DNA of 64,000 nt from Anaeramoeba ignava (lineage: Eukaryota; Metamonada; Anaeramoebidae): positions 248,001 through 312,000 of the forward strand of contig JAPDFW010000063.1 of the NCBI GenBank assembly GCA_028826165.1, read 5' to 3'. Under the pieces are notes generated by a model. That model did no database searches. It was not told the origin of the DNA and worked only from the letters and a program-made list of their open reading frames with translations. How positions within the stretch are numbered: position 1 is the first letter of the stretch; each line of letters opens with the position of its first letter. The translations under genes and the position numbers were made by a program. Positions 38,201 to 51,500 of this stretch are shown here, piece after piece.

Positions 38201-41200
38201 ATAATTTCAAATCTTGTTGTGTTTTCACTCGAAAGTTTGAAAAAGAAATTTCCTAGGTTTCTATTTGAGATTTCGCAAGACCAGAGCCAAGTATTTGCTC
38301 GATTTGAAAAGTGGTCGAGAAGAAGAACAACTCTTTTTTGGTTTGTTTGCTTTTGTTCTTGGTTTTCAAACGAGGTTCGGAAATTTGTCACTTGATTTCC
38401 CCATTTGATTTTGCTTTTTGTTATTCCAGACTCAACAGAAAAAGGGGTTTCTTTGGCTTGAATTCCAGATTCAACAAAGAACAATTTTCTTGGCAAGTTG
38501 TTCATAAACACAAATCTTGGCGAAATTGATACGAGTTTTGTTAATGGTGATGGCTGAATAGAAAGCCCGAAAAAATATGTCACTTTTTCTTCTGGATCTT
38601 CAATTTGTATTTCTTTATCAATTCCAAGTGAATCTATCGGAATCAATTGAGTTGCTAATTTTGATGATGAAGATCCAATTCTCATGATCATTTTATCGGA
38701 ATGAAACAAGGAAATGATTTTATTTTCAGAAATTTGAACCTCAAAAGGATCCGTTTTGTTTTTTGATTCAAAAAACAACGGCAATTCTGTTCTGTTGATC
38801 AACCAATACTTACTGAAAATGGTTATTCTTCTTGTTTGGGTTTCTGGTTCTTGATTCATTTGGATAAAAAGATTGCTTTTTTTATCAGTGAAATGGATTT
38901 CGATAAATTTTTCGTTTTGGATTTTGGAGAGATCTAATGAGATGATTTCAGATCTCCTTTCCTTTTGTTCCCTTGTCATCATAACAACACACATTTTGAA
39001 CTCATGATTCATATTGTCAATGAATTGAAGTTGTTGTTTATAATCAATAAAATGAGCCTCTTCTTTTGTGGCTTTTGATCTTTGGCTTCGTTTTGTTCGC
39101 CAATTAAACGCACAATTTGAATTGGGATTGGACAACGATTCTCTAAAATGGCATAAGGATATATCCCAAAATTCCAGCATTTTTGCTTTCTTGATAAACT
39201 TGGGTTTCGATAAATTTTCAGATCCGATTTCACAAAAAACAGAGAATCATCAACAGAAGAAAAAAGTGTGTTGATTTCGTTTTTCAAACGAGTGAATCTG
39301 ATTGTGTTTTTTTGATTGATTGAAGTTTCCAAAAATTTCGTTTCGTGTTTTTTAGTTTTAGTTGATTTTTTTGAAGGATCAAATATTATTCCGTTGCTTG
39401 AACTTGAATTAAGGGATATTGTGTATGTTTCGTCTGGAATAATTGTATATTTTGTATCAAATGATTTTTGTGATTCTTGAAGCATTGAAATATCGAAGTT
39501 GAATTGTGTGTGATTTTCAATTGAAATGGGAGTGTGGAATCTCACAATTTTGCATCCCTTCTCGAGTTTTATTGTTGAAAAAATGACATTTTGATTATTG
39601 GAAGTTTCATCAAGAATAAACAGTGTTTGACCTATTTTTTCAATATTGACTTTGTTGCTTTTGAATGAGGGAGAATTTGGGAAGCTAAACGCAACATATC
39701 TGGGAAATTCTTGATTAAATTCTCGTCGAGTAAGCTCATTTTCCTCTTGAAGCATTGGGATTCGTTGATTTGGATTGAGCATGATTTCTGGCGCGTTTTC
39801 TTCTTGTGCTTTTCGAGTGAACTTGATACTCATCGGCTCTCCTGTTTTGTTTTCAACCCACAAAGGATGATACCGTTCAATTTGTTTTTCGGTTTTTTTT
39901 TCCGAATATTTTTGATCCGATTTCTCAATTTTGATGCTGAGTCTTTTTTGCAAATTGCTTTCTGAATCTTGGATCGTCTCCTTTTTCATTGATTCAAGAA
40001 TTTCATTGACAACTGGGAACAAAGAAGGTGATATGTTAATAGAAAGGGGACTGAAAGTGCGAAAAATAAGTTTCTGTAAATTTTTTTGGGGGATACTTTC
40101 AAATTTTAAAGCAAAATTCCAAGGTTCTATGACAGATTCCCAAGAAAGCACTTGGGGATTAAAAAAATCAACGGAAACTGATGTTTCAATTTGTGATTTC
40201 AAATTATTTGACCAGTTTTCAGCTTGACAGTTGACATTTGGGATTATAAGTTTGATAAGCGGTTGTTGTTTGGAAAGAGAGTCGTTGATCAAGAGTATTC
40301 TGATTCCCGAAACTTGGAGATTCAATGCCTCTTTGATTTGTGGTGTTTTTGGGGGTTTAATTCCATATCCAGTTTTCTTAGCCAAATTTGAGAAGGCTTC
40401 TTCAACAACTTGTTGCTCGATTTTTTTGTGAAGATCGTAATCAGTTATTGATGTTTGAGTTTGAGTTGTGTTTGTTTTTTTCTTCGCAATTTCAATAGCA
40501 TTGTCTGTTTCTTGTTTTGGAGCTTCTGGTAAAAATGATGTTGCATCAGAAGCAATTGTTAAAAATGTGATAATATCTTGATAAGAAGAAAATAGATTGA
40601 ACAGATCAATTCGCGCATTGATGATTGTGTCGGTTAACTTAGGATTTTCTTTGTGTTGATCCATGATCATTTCTGTGTCAATTCCAAAAGGCAGAATAAT
40701 TGGGATCCGGTTTTGTGGATTTTGATAATTGAAAATGAATGCCTCCATTTTTTTCATTTTCAAATCAATTTTTGAATTTCCTTTTCCGTTATCGAAATAT
40801 TGAACAGCAACTTTTTGTTGTAAGGCAACTGTTTTGGTGTTTGGATTGTTGCGGTTTTCGAGAAGAAGGAATGTCAAATCACGGATGAAAACAATAACAA
40901 TAAAATCAGAAGGTGGAGGTGGTTCTTCTTGTTTTTTTTGAGCAAATTGGATTTCACTTTTATTCTTTTCGAAATTGAATTCCTTTTCAAAAAAAACATC
41001 TGATTCAACTTGTATTAATTGATCATCATTTTCGTTATTTTCGTTATTTTCATTATTTTCATTATTTTCATTATTTTCATTATTTTCATTATTTTGATTT
41101 TCATCATTTTTTGAATCGGAATCTTTTTCTTTTAAAGGTTCTGCAGTGAAGAAATTTAATAACTGAAAAAGAGGAAACCAAAGACCATAAAAATTTGGAT

Positions 41201-44200
41201 CGAGATAATTCACTTCAATTTTCATATTTCCTTTCCAATCCATATCGACCCAAACACCGAGATGATTTTGGTTTTGTTCAACTTGAGTGATTCTTTCTTG
41301 AGATGAAAAATGTTGCAAAGATTCATCTTCTTGGTGATCATTTGATTGAAATTCAGGAATAGTATGGGATTCAATCAAGTAAACAAAGGGAGAAGAATTA
41401 TTGCGTTGGGTATCAAGACCTTGAAGAGAGCCGAAGAAAACCTCGACAGTTAAATCACCATTTGTGAAAAGCTTGACATCAGAAAGCATGTCTGATATGA
41501 AAAACTTGGCAAATGATTTCAGTTGTTCCGCATCAAATGTTTTTTTGTCAGAATTCAACACTTGGATTCCTTGTATAAATTCCACCCCAACCTCGTCAAA
41601 ATGAACCTTGACTTGGGTCGTAACTTTGCGGATATTTTGCTCGATATTTTTCTTTTGTTCGCGCTGTCCTCGTTCTGTTGGTTCTGTGAAGAAGATGGGC
41701 TGTTCTTTGAAGTTCCCGCGGAAAGTATCAAGAAGATGATCATATTCATTGCGGTTGAAAATCATTGTGATTGTGGATATATTTCCGTTTATATCAATCG
41801 GCATGATTGTTGTTGAATTTGGATTTTGGATCGGCAAAGAAACGTTAACGTTTATATTGAACCACGGAATCACTGTTGAATAAGTGCTTGTTTTTTGTTT
41901 GCGTTTTCCTGTCAGAAGTTGAATTTGTGAAAGTTTAACTTGATAAATGTTTGAAACTGAAATTAATTCCCGATTGTAAATATTCGTGATTTTTGCTTCT
42001 TTAATCTCGAAATGAAAGAGATGATCATCGAAAGATGTTTCTGGTAGAATCACAACAAAATTATTCAATAGAAAATCAAATTTGATGATGCTAAATTCGA
42101 TGTCGATGATGTGGGAAGTTTTTTTAAGCAGAGTTTTTCTATTTTCAGTTAATTTTCCCCAAATCATATCTTTTCCGATTGTTGGTTTTTTTTTAAATAT
42201 TGGTTGTTCTTTTTGTTTTTGTTCTTGTTTTTGTTCTTGTTCTTGTTCTTGTTCTTCAATTTGCTTTGGTTTTTCTGGTGACATTTTATTTGTTATATCC
42301 TCAATAAACCCAAGAATTTCAAAAAGAAAGCGTTGAAGATAAACAATACGAATTCCTGTGATTTTTGTTGAAATTTCAATATCAGGTGAATCATCACTTT
42401 CCTTTTTATTGAATAACTTCATATTGAAAGTGACTGGTTCAGAAGAGCCATATAAAGCGATAATACTTGTGTATTTTTCGCCATAAGGACTTAAGTCTTT
42501 GATTTGGAAGTTTTTAAATGCTCCATAAATTTCGGTTGCTTTTTCATCAAGTGTGAGAAATAAATTGAAGTCTGAAAAACGAATTTGAGCAAAATCATTT
42601 TGTTTTGCGTTTAAAACAACAGAAATTCTTTCTATATTTGCTTCAAATGATATTTTGAAAACCAAATTTGGGTTTTTCAACAGAATCTGCTGTTGTTTCA
42701 ATAAATTCTAAAAGTGTTGGTTTTTTTTCCATTTCCATGAATTGGGTTGTCACGCTTTTAAAAGTTAAAATATTTGATTCTTCTTTTTTTTCTTTTGCAA
42801 TTTCTTGCATACTAACTTGTTCACTTAAAATTTCTTTTTCTTCTTTTTCTTCTTCTTCTTCTAAATGGAAAAAATTCAATAATTCAATAAAAAACTCTTC
42901 CTGGAAAACAACTTCCATTTTATAGAAGTTCATTTTGATTAGTGTATCTATTCCTTTAAAATTTGGTGATAATTTGTCAATATTTTTCAATGTAACTTCA
43001 ATTAAATTTCTTGTTTCAGAAATGGAATAAATAAAATTTGGGCATGATTTATCAAATAAATTTTCCATGAGAATTCCTCCAATTTTAAAATTAAGTGTAG
43101 AATCATAAGTTCTTGATTTATAAGATGCATCTATTTGATTAATACTTAGATTTGCAAATCCTATTTTAAAATAATATATAAAATATTAAATAAATTATTA
43201 AATAAAATATTAAATAAAATATTAAATAAGATATTAAATAAAATAATAAATAAAATATTAAATAAAATATTATTTAAAATATTATATAAAATATTAAATA
43301 AAATATTATATAAAATATTAAATAAAATATTATATAAAATATTAAATAAAATATTATATAAAATATTAAATAAAATATTATATAAAATATTATATAAAAT
43401 ATTATATAAAATATTATATAAAATATTAAATAAAATATTATATAAAATATTAAATAAATTATTAAATAAAATATTAAAATAAAATAAAAAAATAAAATAT
43501 TATATATAAAATATTAAATAAAAAAAAAATATAAAATAAAATATTAAATAAAAATATTATATAAAATATTAAATAAAATATTATATAAAAATATTATATA
43601 AAATATTAATATAAAATATTATATAAAATATTAAATAAAATATTAAATAAAATATTAAATAAAATATTAAATAAAATATTAAAATAAAATAAAATAAAAT
43701 ATTAAATAAAATATTATATAAAATATTAAATAAATTATTAAATAAAATATTAAATAAAATATTATTTAAAATATTAAATAAAATAATAAATAAAATATTA
43801 AATAAAATAATAAATAAAAATATAAAATATTAAATAAAATATTAAATAAAATATTAAATAAAATATTAAATAAAATATTAAATAAAATATTAAATAAAAT
43901 ATTATATAAAATATTAAATAAATTATTAAATAAAATATTAAATAAAAATATTAAACAAAAAATATATAAATAAAATAAATATAAATATAAAATATTTATA
44001 TAAAAAAATATAAAATATTAAATAAAAATATTATAAAATATTTTATTTAAATTAAATAAAAATATTATATAAAATATTATATAAAATATTATATAAAAAT
44101 ATTATATATAATAATAAATAAAATATTAAATATAAAATATTAAATATAATATTAAATAAAATATTATATAAAATATTATATAAAATATTAAATAAAAAAT

Positions 44201-47200
44201 TAAATAAAATATTAAATAAAATATTATATAAAATATTATATAAAATATTAAATAAAATATTATATAAAAATATTATATAAAAATATATAAAATATTAAAT
44301 AAAATATTAAAATAAAATATTAAAAAAAAATATTAAATAAAAATATTAAATAAAATATTAAATAAAAAAATTAAATAAAAATAAATAAAATATTATATAA
44401 AAATATTAAATAAAATATTAAATATAATATTAAATAAAATATTATATAAAATATTAAATAAAATATTAAATAAAATAAAAAATAAATTAAATAAAATAAA
44501 ATATTATATAAAATATTATATAAAATATTATATAAAATATTATATAAAATATTATATAAAATATTAAATAAAATATTAAATAAAATATTAAATAAAATAT
44601 TAAATAAAATATTAAATAAAATATTAAATAAAATATTAAATAAAATATTAAATAAAATATTATATAAAATATTATATAAAATATTATATAAAATATTATA
44701 TAAAATATTATATAAAATATTATATAAAATATTATATAAAATATTATATAAAATATTAAATAAAATATTAAATAAAATATTATATAAAATATTATATAAA
44801 ATATTATATAAAATATTAAATAAAATATTAAATAAAATATTAATATAAAATATTAAATAAAATATTATATAAAATATTATTTAAAATATTAAATAAAATA
44901 TTATATAAAATATTAAATAAAATATTAAATATAATATTAAATAAAATATTAAATAAAATATTAAATAAAATATTAAATAAAATAATAAATAAAATATTAA
45001 ATAAAATATTAAATAAAATATTAAATAAAATATTATATAAAATTCACCTTCATTATCATCTTTAACAAGAAAAATAGAAATTTTTTCAATTTTAAAAGAA
45101 GTTTCTAAATTTGTTTGTGCAATTAATTCTTTATGTCCTTTTTCTTTGGATAATTGTTTCATATATAAATCAAAAGCTTCATTAAATCTTCGTACTGTTT
45201 GATATTCTGATGGATCTGAAAATGTTTTTGAAAGAACTGAAGCGATTTGAGAATATTGTTTTTTTGATAAATGAAATTCAAGACTTGGTAATTTTCCTAT
45301 AATTCTAAAAATTAAATTTTGATTTTAATTTTAATTTTGATTTTAATTTTAATTTTAAATTTAATTTTAAAATGAAATTTAATTTTAATTTTAATTTGAA
45401 TTTTAAAATGAATTTTAATTTTAAATTTGATTTTGATTTTAATTTTAATTTTAAATTTAATTTTAAAATGAAATTTAATTTTAATTTGAATTTTAATTTT
45501 AAAATGAATTTTAATTTTAATTTTAAATTTAATTTTAATTGAATTTTAAATTAATTACTTTAAAGCAGGCATATTGGGATTTGATTGTAAAACACATATC
45601 TTTGTTGTAAGTAATATATCAAAATTTTTAATAACTTGAAAACCTTCAAAAATTACTTTCTCATCTTTGGAATTAATTCGATCCCAATGAGAACGATTTT
45701 CAAGAAGAATACAATTAGCACTTCTCAATTCCAAATCATAATTGTCATAATGATCAGATTCACGCATAAGATTTTTCCTTCCATTTTGTGAATATAATAA
45801 AAAAACCTCATTTGAATTTTGATTGATTTTTTTGTTAACATTAGATTTTGATGATTTCATTGTTAAATGACCAAGATCTACAACAAGAAGTGGAGCATTC
45901 TCTTTTGAAACGCTTTCGGGAATAAGAATAATAGGAGCTGCAATATCTAATTGGAGATTGATTGTTTTTCTATTTTTCAAAACGTCTTGGATTTTTGTAT
46001 TTGTTGAATCTTTAAGAGATTGAAGTTGAGAAAGTGTTTTTTGTTGCATTTCATCTACAATGTAATTTTGTTGAGATGAAGCAAAAAAATTAACCAATGA
46101 TTTAACAATAGAGGAGTTGAAAACAATTTGGAGCGGTTGCATTTGGAAAAAAAGATCCAAATCGGATTTTTTATGATCTGGATTGAGTCTAAGTTTCATT
46201 TCAAGAAGATTTTTATGATTTTGACTTTGATATCCATATTTTTGACTTTGATTTTCATTATTTTGACTTTGATATCGATTTCCGTTATTTTTATTTTCAT
46301 CCATAAAATAATAAGAACTCATTCTCTTGCGACTGATAATTTTTGGATACTCCTTGTTTCTCGGTGAAAGATCTATAATCTCAAAAGATGATAAAGAAAG
46401 ATCAAGATCAAAGGACTTTTTACGAATAGTTGTCAAAGCAGAAAAAAGAGAAAAAGAAACTTTAAGAAGATCTTTAACACCTGTTTTTGTGAGTGTTAGA
46501 TCGCCTCCTTGGATTTGGAGATTAATTCTGAAATATATATATTTATCAGGCACATGATCTTGCACAATTCCTTGCAGTTTTGTATATTCAATCGCTTGGT
46601 AAAGATCCTTCATTTCTTCATCAGTTAATTTTACATCTCCTAATTCTTTGATTTTATCTTTATCTTCATCTCCATTCTTTTTGTTCTTTTTCTTTAACAT
46701 CTGCTTTATATTTCGAGCTCCTTTGATAATAATATTTGAATTGATCTTCTCCTTCGTAAGTTCTACTTCTGCGATTTGGCGGAAGTAGATGATCATTTCG
46801 AAAGGATATTGTTTTTCAATTTCTTCAATTTTGAAATTTTCTTGACTTTTCTTGAATTTTTTCAATTTTGAAGTTTTTCTTTTTCCAAAGAGAAACATAT
46901 TCTTTTCTTTTTTGTGTTGTTGTAACAAGAGTGTCCCAATTAAACAAACCTTTTTTTTCTAATACAATTCCTTTCCCGCATCTATAGATATATTTCCACC
47001 ATTCTTTAGAAACTTGATCCATTCCAATTCTAACTGGAGCTTTTGGTTTATGATAAATATTGAACTAAATAAAAAAAAGCAAAAAAAAAAAACGGAAATT
47101 TGGATTAAAAAAAAAAGCAAAAAAAAAAACGGAAATTTCTTACTTTTTCCATTCGATAAAATCTACCAAGTAAAGAAGCAATATGAACAATCATTTTATA

Positions 47201-48307
47201 TTGTAAATCTTCAAAAGTAAAAGAGAAAGTTTCAAAATGAGCAAGAATATCGAATCTTGGTTCTTCAAGTGAATCACCAAGAGCATAAGCGAATTTTTTC
47301 ATTTTGAGTTTTAAAATTCCTCCTACTGGGCGAAGAAGATACTGATGATACACTTGTTCCTTATTTTTTTTCGGGATTAATGAATCAAGTTTCCTGTCAA
47401 ATTCTTCTATTGAATTAAAAACTACTGGATCTGTATCTGTATCCCAATAAAGTGATAAGTGATCAAATGTTATATTTTTGAAAAGTGTATCAGTTCTTGT
47501 GTTTGTATTTCCATTCCAATCTTTATCAGAACTTTGGATATTTAATTGATCTAAAGTTATTCCGAATGCGAAATTTCTCTAAGTATTTCAATTTAAATTT
47601 AAATTCAAAAATTCAATTAAAATTTAATTTAAAATTAATATTTAATTTAAAATTAATATTTAAAATAAATATTTAAAAAATACTCTAAAAGCAGCACCTT
47701 CATAACGAAGATGTATATTTTTAATTGAAACTTTTAAATTATCAATAATTTTCGCAACTAAACTATCTACAAATCCAGGAGATTTAATTTTTTTTTCTTT
47801 TTGAGAAAGTTCATATGATTCAAGTAATTTCTTTTTAATTTCATAAGCTTGTTCAATAGCATCATCATCATTTACCTTTTATTATAAATTATATATTATA
47901 AATTATTATAAATTATAAATTATATAAAAAATAATTTATACATAATTAGATGAACTACAAATTAAATAAATTTTATTAATTTCTAATAAAATAGTTCCAT
48001 TTTTTAAATTTTTCCAAGGAATTTTTAATCTAAATTCACCAAGAAAACCTTTTATAAATTATATGCAAAAAAAACAACAAAGAAAAAACGAAATTAAAAT
48101 TTAATAAATTAATAAATAAATAAAATTAAAAATACCCTCTTTAATTTTTATGGGTAATTTTAAGAAGTTTAACGCATCAACTTTCAATTTAAGATTATTT
48201 AAAGAAACATCTCCTTTAAATACTCCTAATTTTAAATTGGAAGAATCAAGATGTTCAACAAATTGACCCAAAAGATGATTTAAAACAGAAGTAAGAACAG
48301 TTTGCAT
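35212..48307 (-). CDS. VPS13: VPS13 bridge-type lipid transfer protein
   Basis: Nine exons: 48307-48136, 48048-47942, 47875-47684, 47578-47144, 47064-45559, 45304-45048, 43160-36864, 36240-35593, 35522-35212; about 3,307 residues. VPS13 forms a hydrophobic groove carrying phospholipids between membranes at contact sites. The N-terminus is a chorein domain (LNHLLGQFVEHLDSSNLKLGVFKGDVSLNNLKLK, then GFLGEFRLKIPWKNL and IKNIHLRYEGAAF). The central VAB region shows six modules with the conserved Asn, such as PLWVENKTGEPMSI, ISIENHTQFNF, YAILENRCPI, YWLINRTELP, FVFMNNLPRKL and YYIVNNTNFTF. The C-terminal part has GDPVGLFGDLGKG, KGIVKSPKEFVKGLGKGTWGLV and SGFFEGTARGLVGVVSKPI, then VTDRRLLVLYKK. Asn/Glu repeats occur near 41040-41100 and 37270-37370. 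Three single-base shifts are needed: near 46840-46890, near 42655-42680 (one extra base) and near 39050-39100 (one missing base). Confidence 0.95.
36241..36863. repeat. (TATTTTA)/(TATTTAA) AT-only array in a VPS13 intron
   Basis: Intron between the large VPS13 exon (donor GTTAAA at 36863) and the penultimate exon (acceptor AATTTAG). It is made only of TATTTTA, TATTTAA and TATTATT 6- to 7-mers. Flanking phases are 1 and 1. Confidence 0.9.
43161..45047. repeat. 12-bp AAATATTAAATA/AAATATTATATA satellite in a VPS13 intron
   Basis: A 1.9-kb intron (donor GTGAAT next to 45048; acceptor AAAATAG next to 43160) consisting of the two 12-mers AAATATTAAATA and AAATATTATATA. They come in runs, with slips to 6-bp units in the middle (about 43940-44400). 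Flanking phases (1 and 1) agree and the protein sequence is continuous. Confidence 0.92.
45305..45558. repeat. AATTTTAATTTTAAA low-complexity VPS13 intron
   Basis: Intron from donor GTAATT (45558) to acceptor TTTTTAG (45305). It contains AATTTT hexamers plus two near-identical ~70-bp blocks with TTTAAAATGAAATTTAATTTTAATT, a local duplication. Confidence 0.85.
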
Positions 48308-48581
48308 AATTAAATTTAAATTAAAATTTTTTAAAAAAAAAAAATGAAATGATGAAATTCAAAAAAAAAAAAAAATATTTAAATTTAAATTTTTCTTTGT
48401 GAAGGTTGTTTTTGGTTTTATTTTTACCATCAAAATACCATCACAATTATTGAGAGAAAAAAAAAAAAAGAAAAAAGAGAAAAGAAAAAAAGGAAAGAAA
48501 AATCAATTTGCTTTCAAAAAAGAAAGAAAAAAAAAAATTTTTTTTTTGGATCTTCTTTTTGAAATACTTTTTTTTTTTGAT
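48308..48581. other. Spacer between VPS13 start and Ena/VASP end
   Basis: AT-rich, with a minus-strand GAATTTCATCATTTCATTTTTTT element about 30-60 bp upstream of the VPS13 ATG (likely promoter or leader) and a poly-A-rich tract next to the Ena/VASP stop. Nothing else is recognised. Confidence 0.5.
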
Positions 48582-51500
48582 TTATTTAAGATTTGAAAGA
48601 ATTTCTTCTTTCGCTTTTTGAAGTTCTTGTCGGAATGCTTCGATTAATGATTGTTTTAAATTTTCAAGATCTCTAGATGTAATTGTGATAGTTTGTGGGT
48701 TTTGATTTGATTCATTAGATCTTAATTGTTTGTTTTGTGGAGATGGAGATCTGTGTGTTTGAGGATTCATTCCTCTTTGACCTCTTGGTTTTCTATTTTA
48801 ATTTTAATTTCAAAATGAATTTTTAATTTCAATTTGAATTTTTGATTTTAATTTTGATATTAATTTTAATTTTAATTTTAATTTCAAAATGAATTTTAAT
48901 TTCAAAATGAATTTTAATTTCAAAATGAATTTTAATAATTTTAAATTTAATTTCAAAATGAATATTAATTTTAATTTCAAAATGAATTTTAATTTTAATT
49001 TTAATTTCAAAATGAATTTTAATTTTAATTTTAATTTCAAATTGAATTTTAATTTTAATTTTAATTTTAATTTTAATTTTAATTTTAATTTCAAAATGAA
49101 TTTTAATTTCAATTTCAAAATGAATTTTAATTTTAATTAATTTTAATTTCAAAATGAATTTCAAAATGAATTTTAATTTTAATTTGAATTTCAAAATGAA
49201 TTTTAATTTTAATTTCAAAATGAATTTTAATTTCGAAATGAATTTTAATTTTAATTTGAATTTTAATTTCAAAATGAATTTTAATTTCAAAATGAATTTT
49301 AACTTCAATTTTAATTTTAATTTCAAAATGAATTTTAATTTTAATTTTAATTTTTAATTTAATTTTAATATTTAATTTCAAAATGAATTTTAATTTTAAT
49401 TTTAAATTGAATTTTAATTTTAATTTCAAAATGAATTTTAATTTTAATTTTAATTTTAATTTTAATTTTAATTTTAATTTTAATTTTAATTTTAATTTGA
49501 ATTTTAATTTTGATTTCAATTTCAAAATGAATTTTAATTTTAATTTTAATTTTAATTTTAATTTTAATTTTAATTTTAATTACAATAATGCTCGACCAGA
49601 AGGAACTCTTGGTAAATTTTGTTGTGGTTGATTTTGTTGTGGTTGATTTTGTTGTGTAGGTGATTCAGATTTAGCTGGTGGTGAAGATGGTTTTGGAGTT
49701 GTTTTACGTAATCCTCTATTCTTTAAAGCTCCTAAAAGATCTCCCATCATTCCACCACCACCACCACCGCCTCCGCTGGTGTTGGCAGTTTCTTCCTTAT
49801 TATCAATAACTAAATTTCAATTTTAAATTTGATTTTGATTTTAATTTTAATTTTAATTTTAATTTTGATTTTAATTTTAATTTTAAATTTAATTTTAATT
49901 TTAATTTTAATTTTAATTTTAATTTTAATTTTAATTTTTAATTTTGATTTTGATTTTAATTTTAATTTTAATTTTAATTTTAATTTTAATTTTAATTTTA
50001 ATTTTGATTTTTAATTTTAATTTTAATATTAATTTTAATATTAATTTTTACCTGGTGCTGATCTATCATTAGTTTCTGTTTTTTTCAATGATGCTCCTTT
50101 ACGAATTGAAGCAAGAAGATTTGATCTAGATTGTCCAGAATTTTCACCTCCTCCAAGTTTAACTTTCTGTTAAAATTTTGAGATAAAATAATTTTTAAAA
50201 ATTATTTATTTTTTGGAATTAAAAAAATAAAATAAAAATTATTTACCTTTGATGATTTTGCTTTTGGTGGTTCAGACTAAATATAATTAATATTAATTTT
50301 AATTTTAATTTTAATTTTAATTTTAATATTAATTTTAATTTTAATTTTAATTTTAATTTTAATTTTAATTTTAATTTTAATTTTAATTTTAATTTTAATT
50401 TTAATTTTTAATTTTAATTTTAATTTTAATTTTAATTTTAATTTTAATTTTAATTTTAATTTTAATTTTAATTTTAATTTTAATATTAATTTTAATTTTA
50501 ATTTTAATTTTAATTTTAATTTTAATTTTAATTTTAATTTTAATTTTAATTTTAATTTTAATTTTAATTTTAATTTTAATTTTAATTTTAATTTTAATTT
50601 TTAATTTTAATTTTAATTTTAATTTTAATATTAATTTTAATTTTAATTTTAATTTTAATTTTAATTTTAATTTTAATTTTGATTTTTAATTTTAATTTTA
50701 ATTTTAATTTTAATTTTAATTTTAATTTTGATATTAATTTTAATTTTAATTTTAATTTTAATTTTAGATTTTAATTTTAATTTTAGTTTTAGTTTTAATT
50801 TTAATTTTAATTTTAATTTTAATTTTGATTTTAATTTTAATTTTAAATTTGATTTTGATTTTAATTTTAATTTTGAATTTTAATTTTAATTTTAATTTTA
50901 ATTTTAATTTTAATTTTAATTTTAATTTTAATATTTAATTAAATAATTACTTTTGGAGTTGGTGGTGGACCCTATTAATTAAATAGAATAAAAAATAGAA
51001 TAAAATAAAATGAGAATTTTTTGATAAAAAAAATTTAAATAATATACTCCAGTTGGAGGTGGTGGTGGACCCTATAAACAAAATGAGAATAAAAAATATA
51101 TAAAAAGAATAATAAGAAACAAATCATAATAAAATGAAGAAAATGAAAAATTTACGCCAGATGGTTTTGGAGGTGCTTTCATTGATTGAATTGCATTGTC
51201 AACAAGTTCAGAAAGTTTTGCAACATCCTCTTCTTTTGAAAAATTAATTCCATAAACATATCCTCTTGCTTCTGTAAATTGAATCCATTTTGGATTTTGA
51301 GGATTTTTTTGTAATTTGAAATCATCTTTAATTGGTGCCATTAATACTGGCTATTTTGAATTAAATTTAATTTTAATTTTAATTTTAATTTGAATTTTAA
51401 TTTGAATTTTAATTTGAATTTTAATTTGAATTTTAATAATTTTAATTTTAATATTAATATTAATTTTAATTTTAATTTTAATTTGAATTTTAATTTGAAT

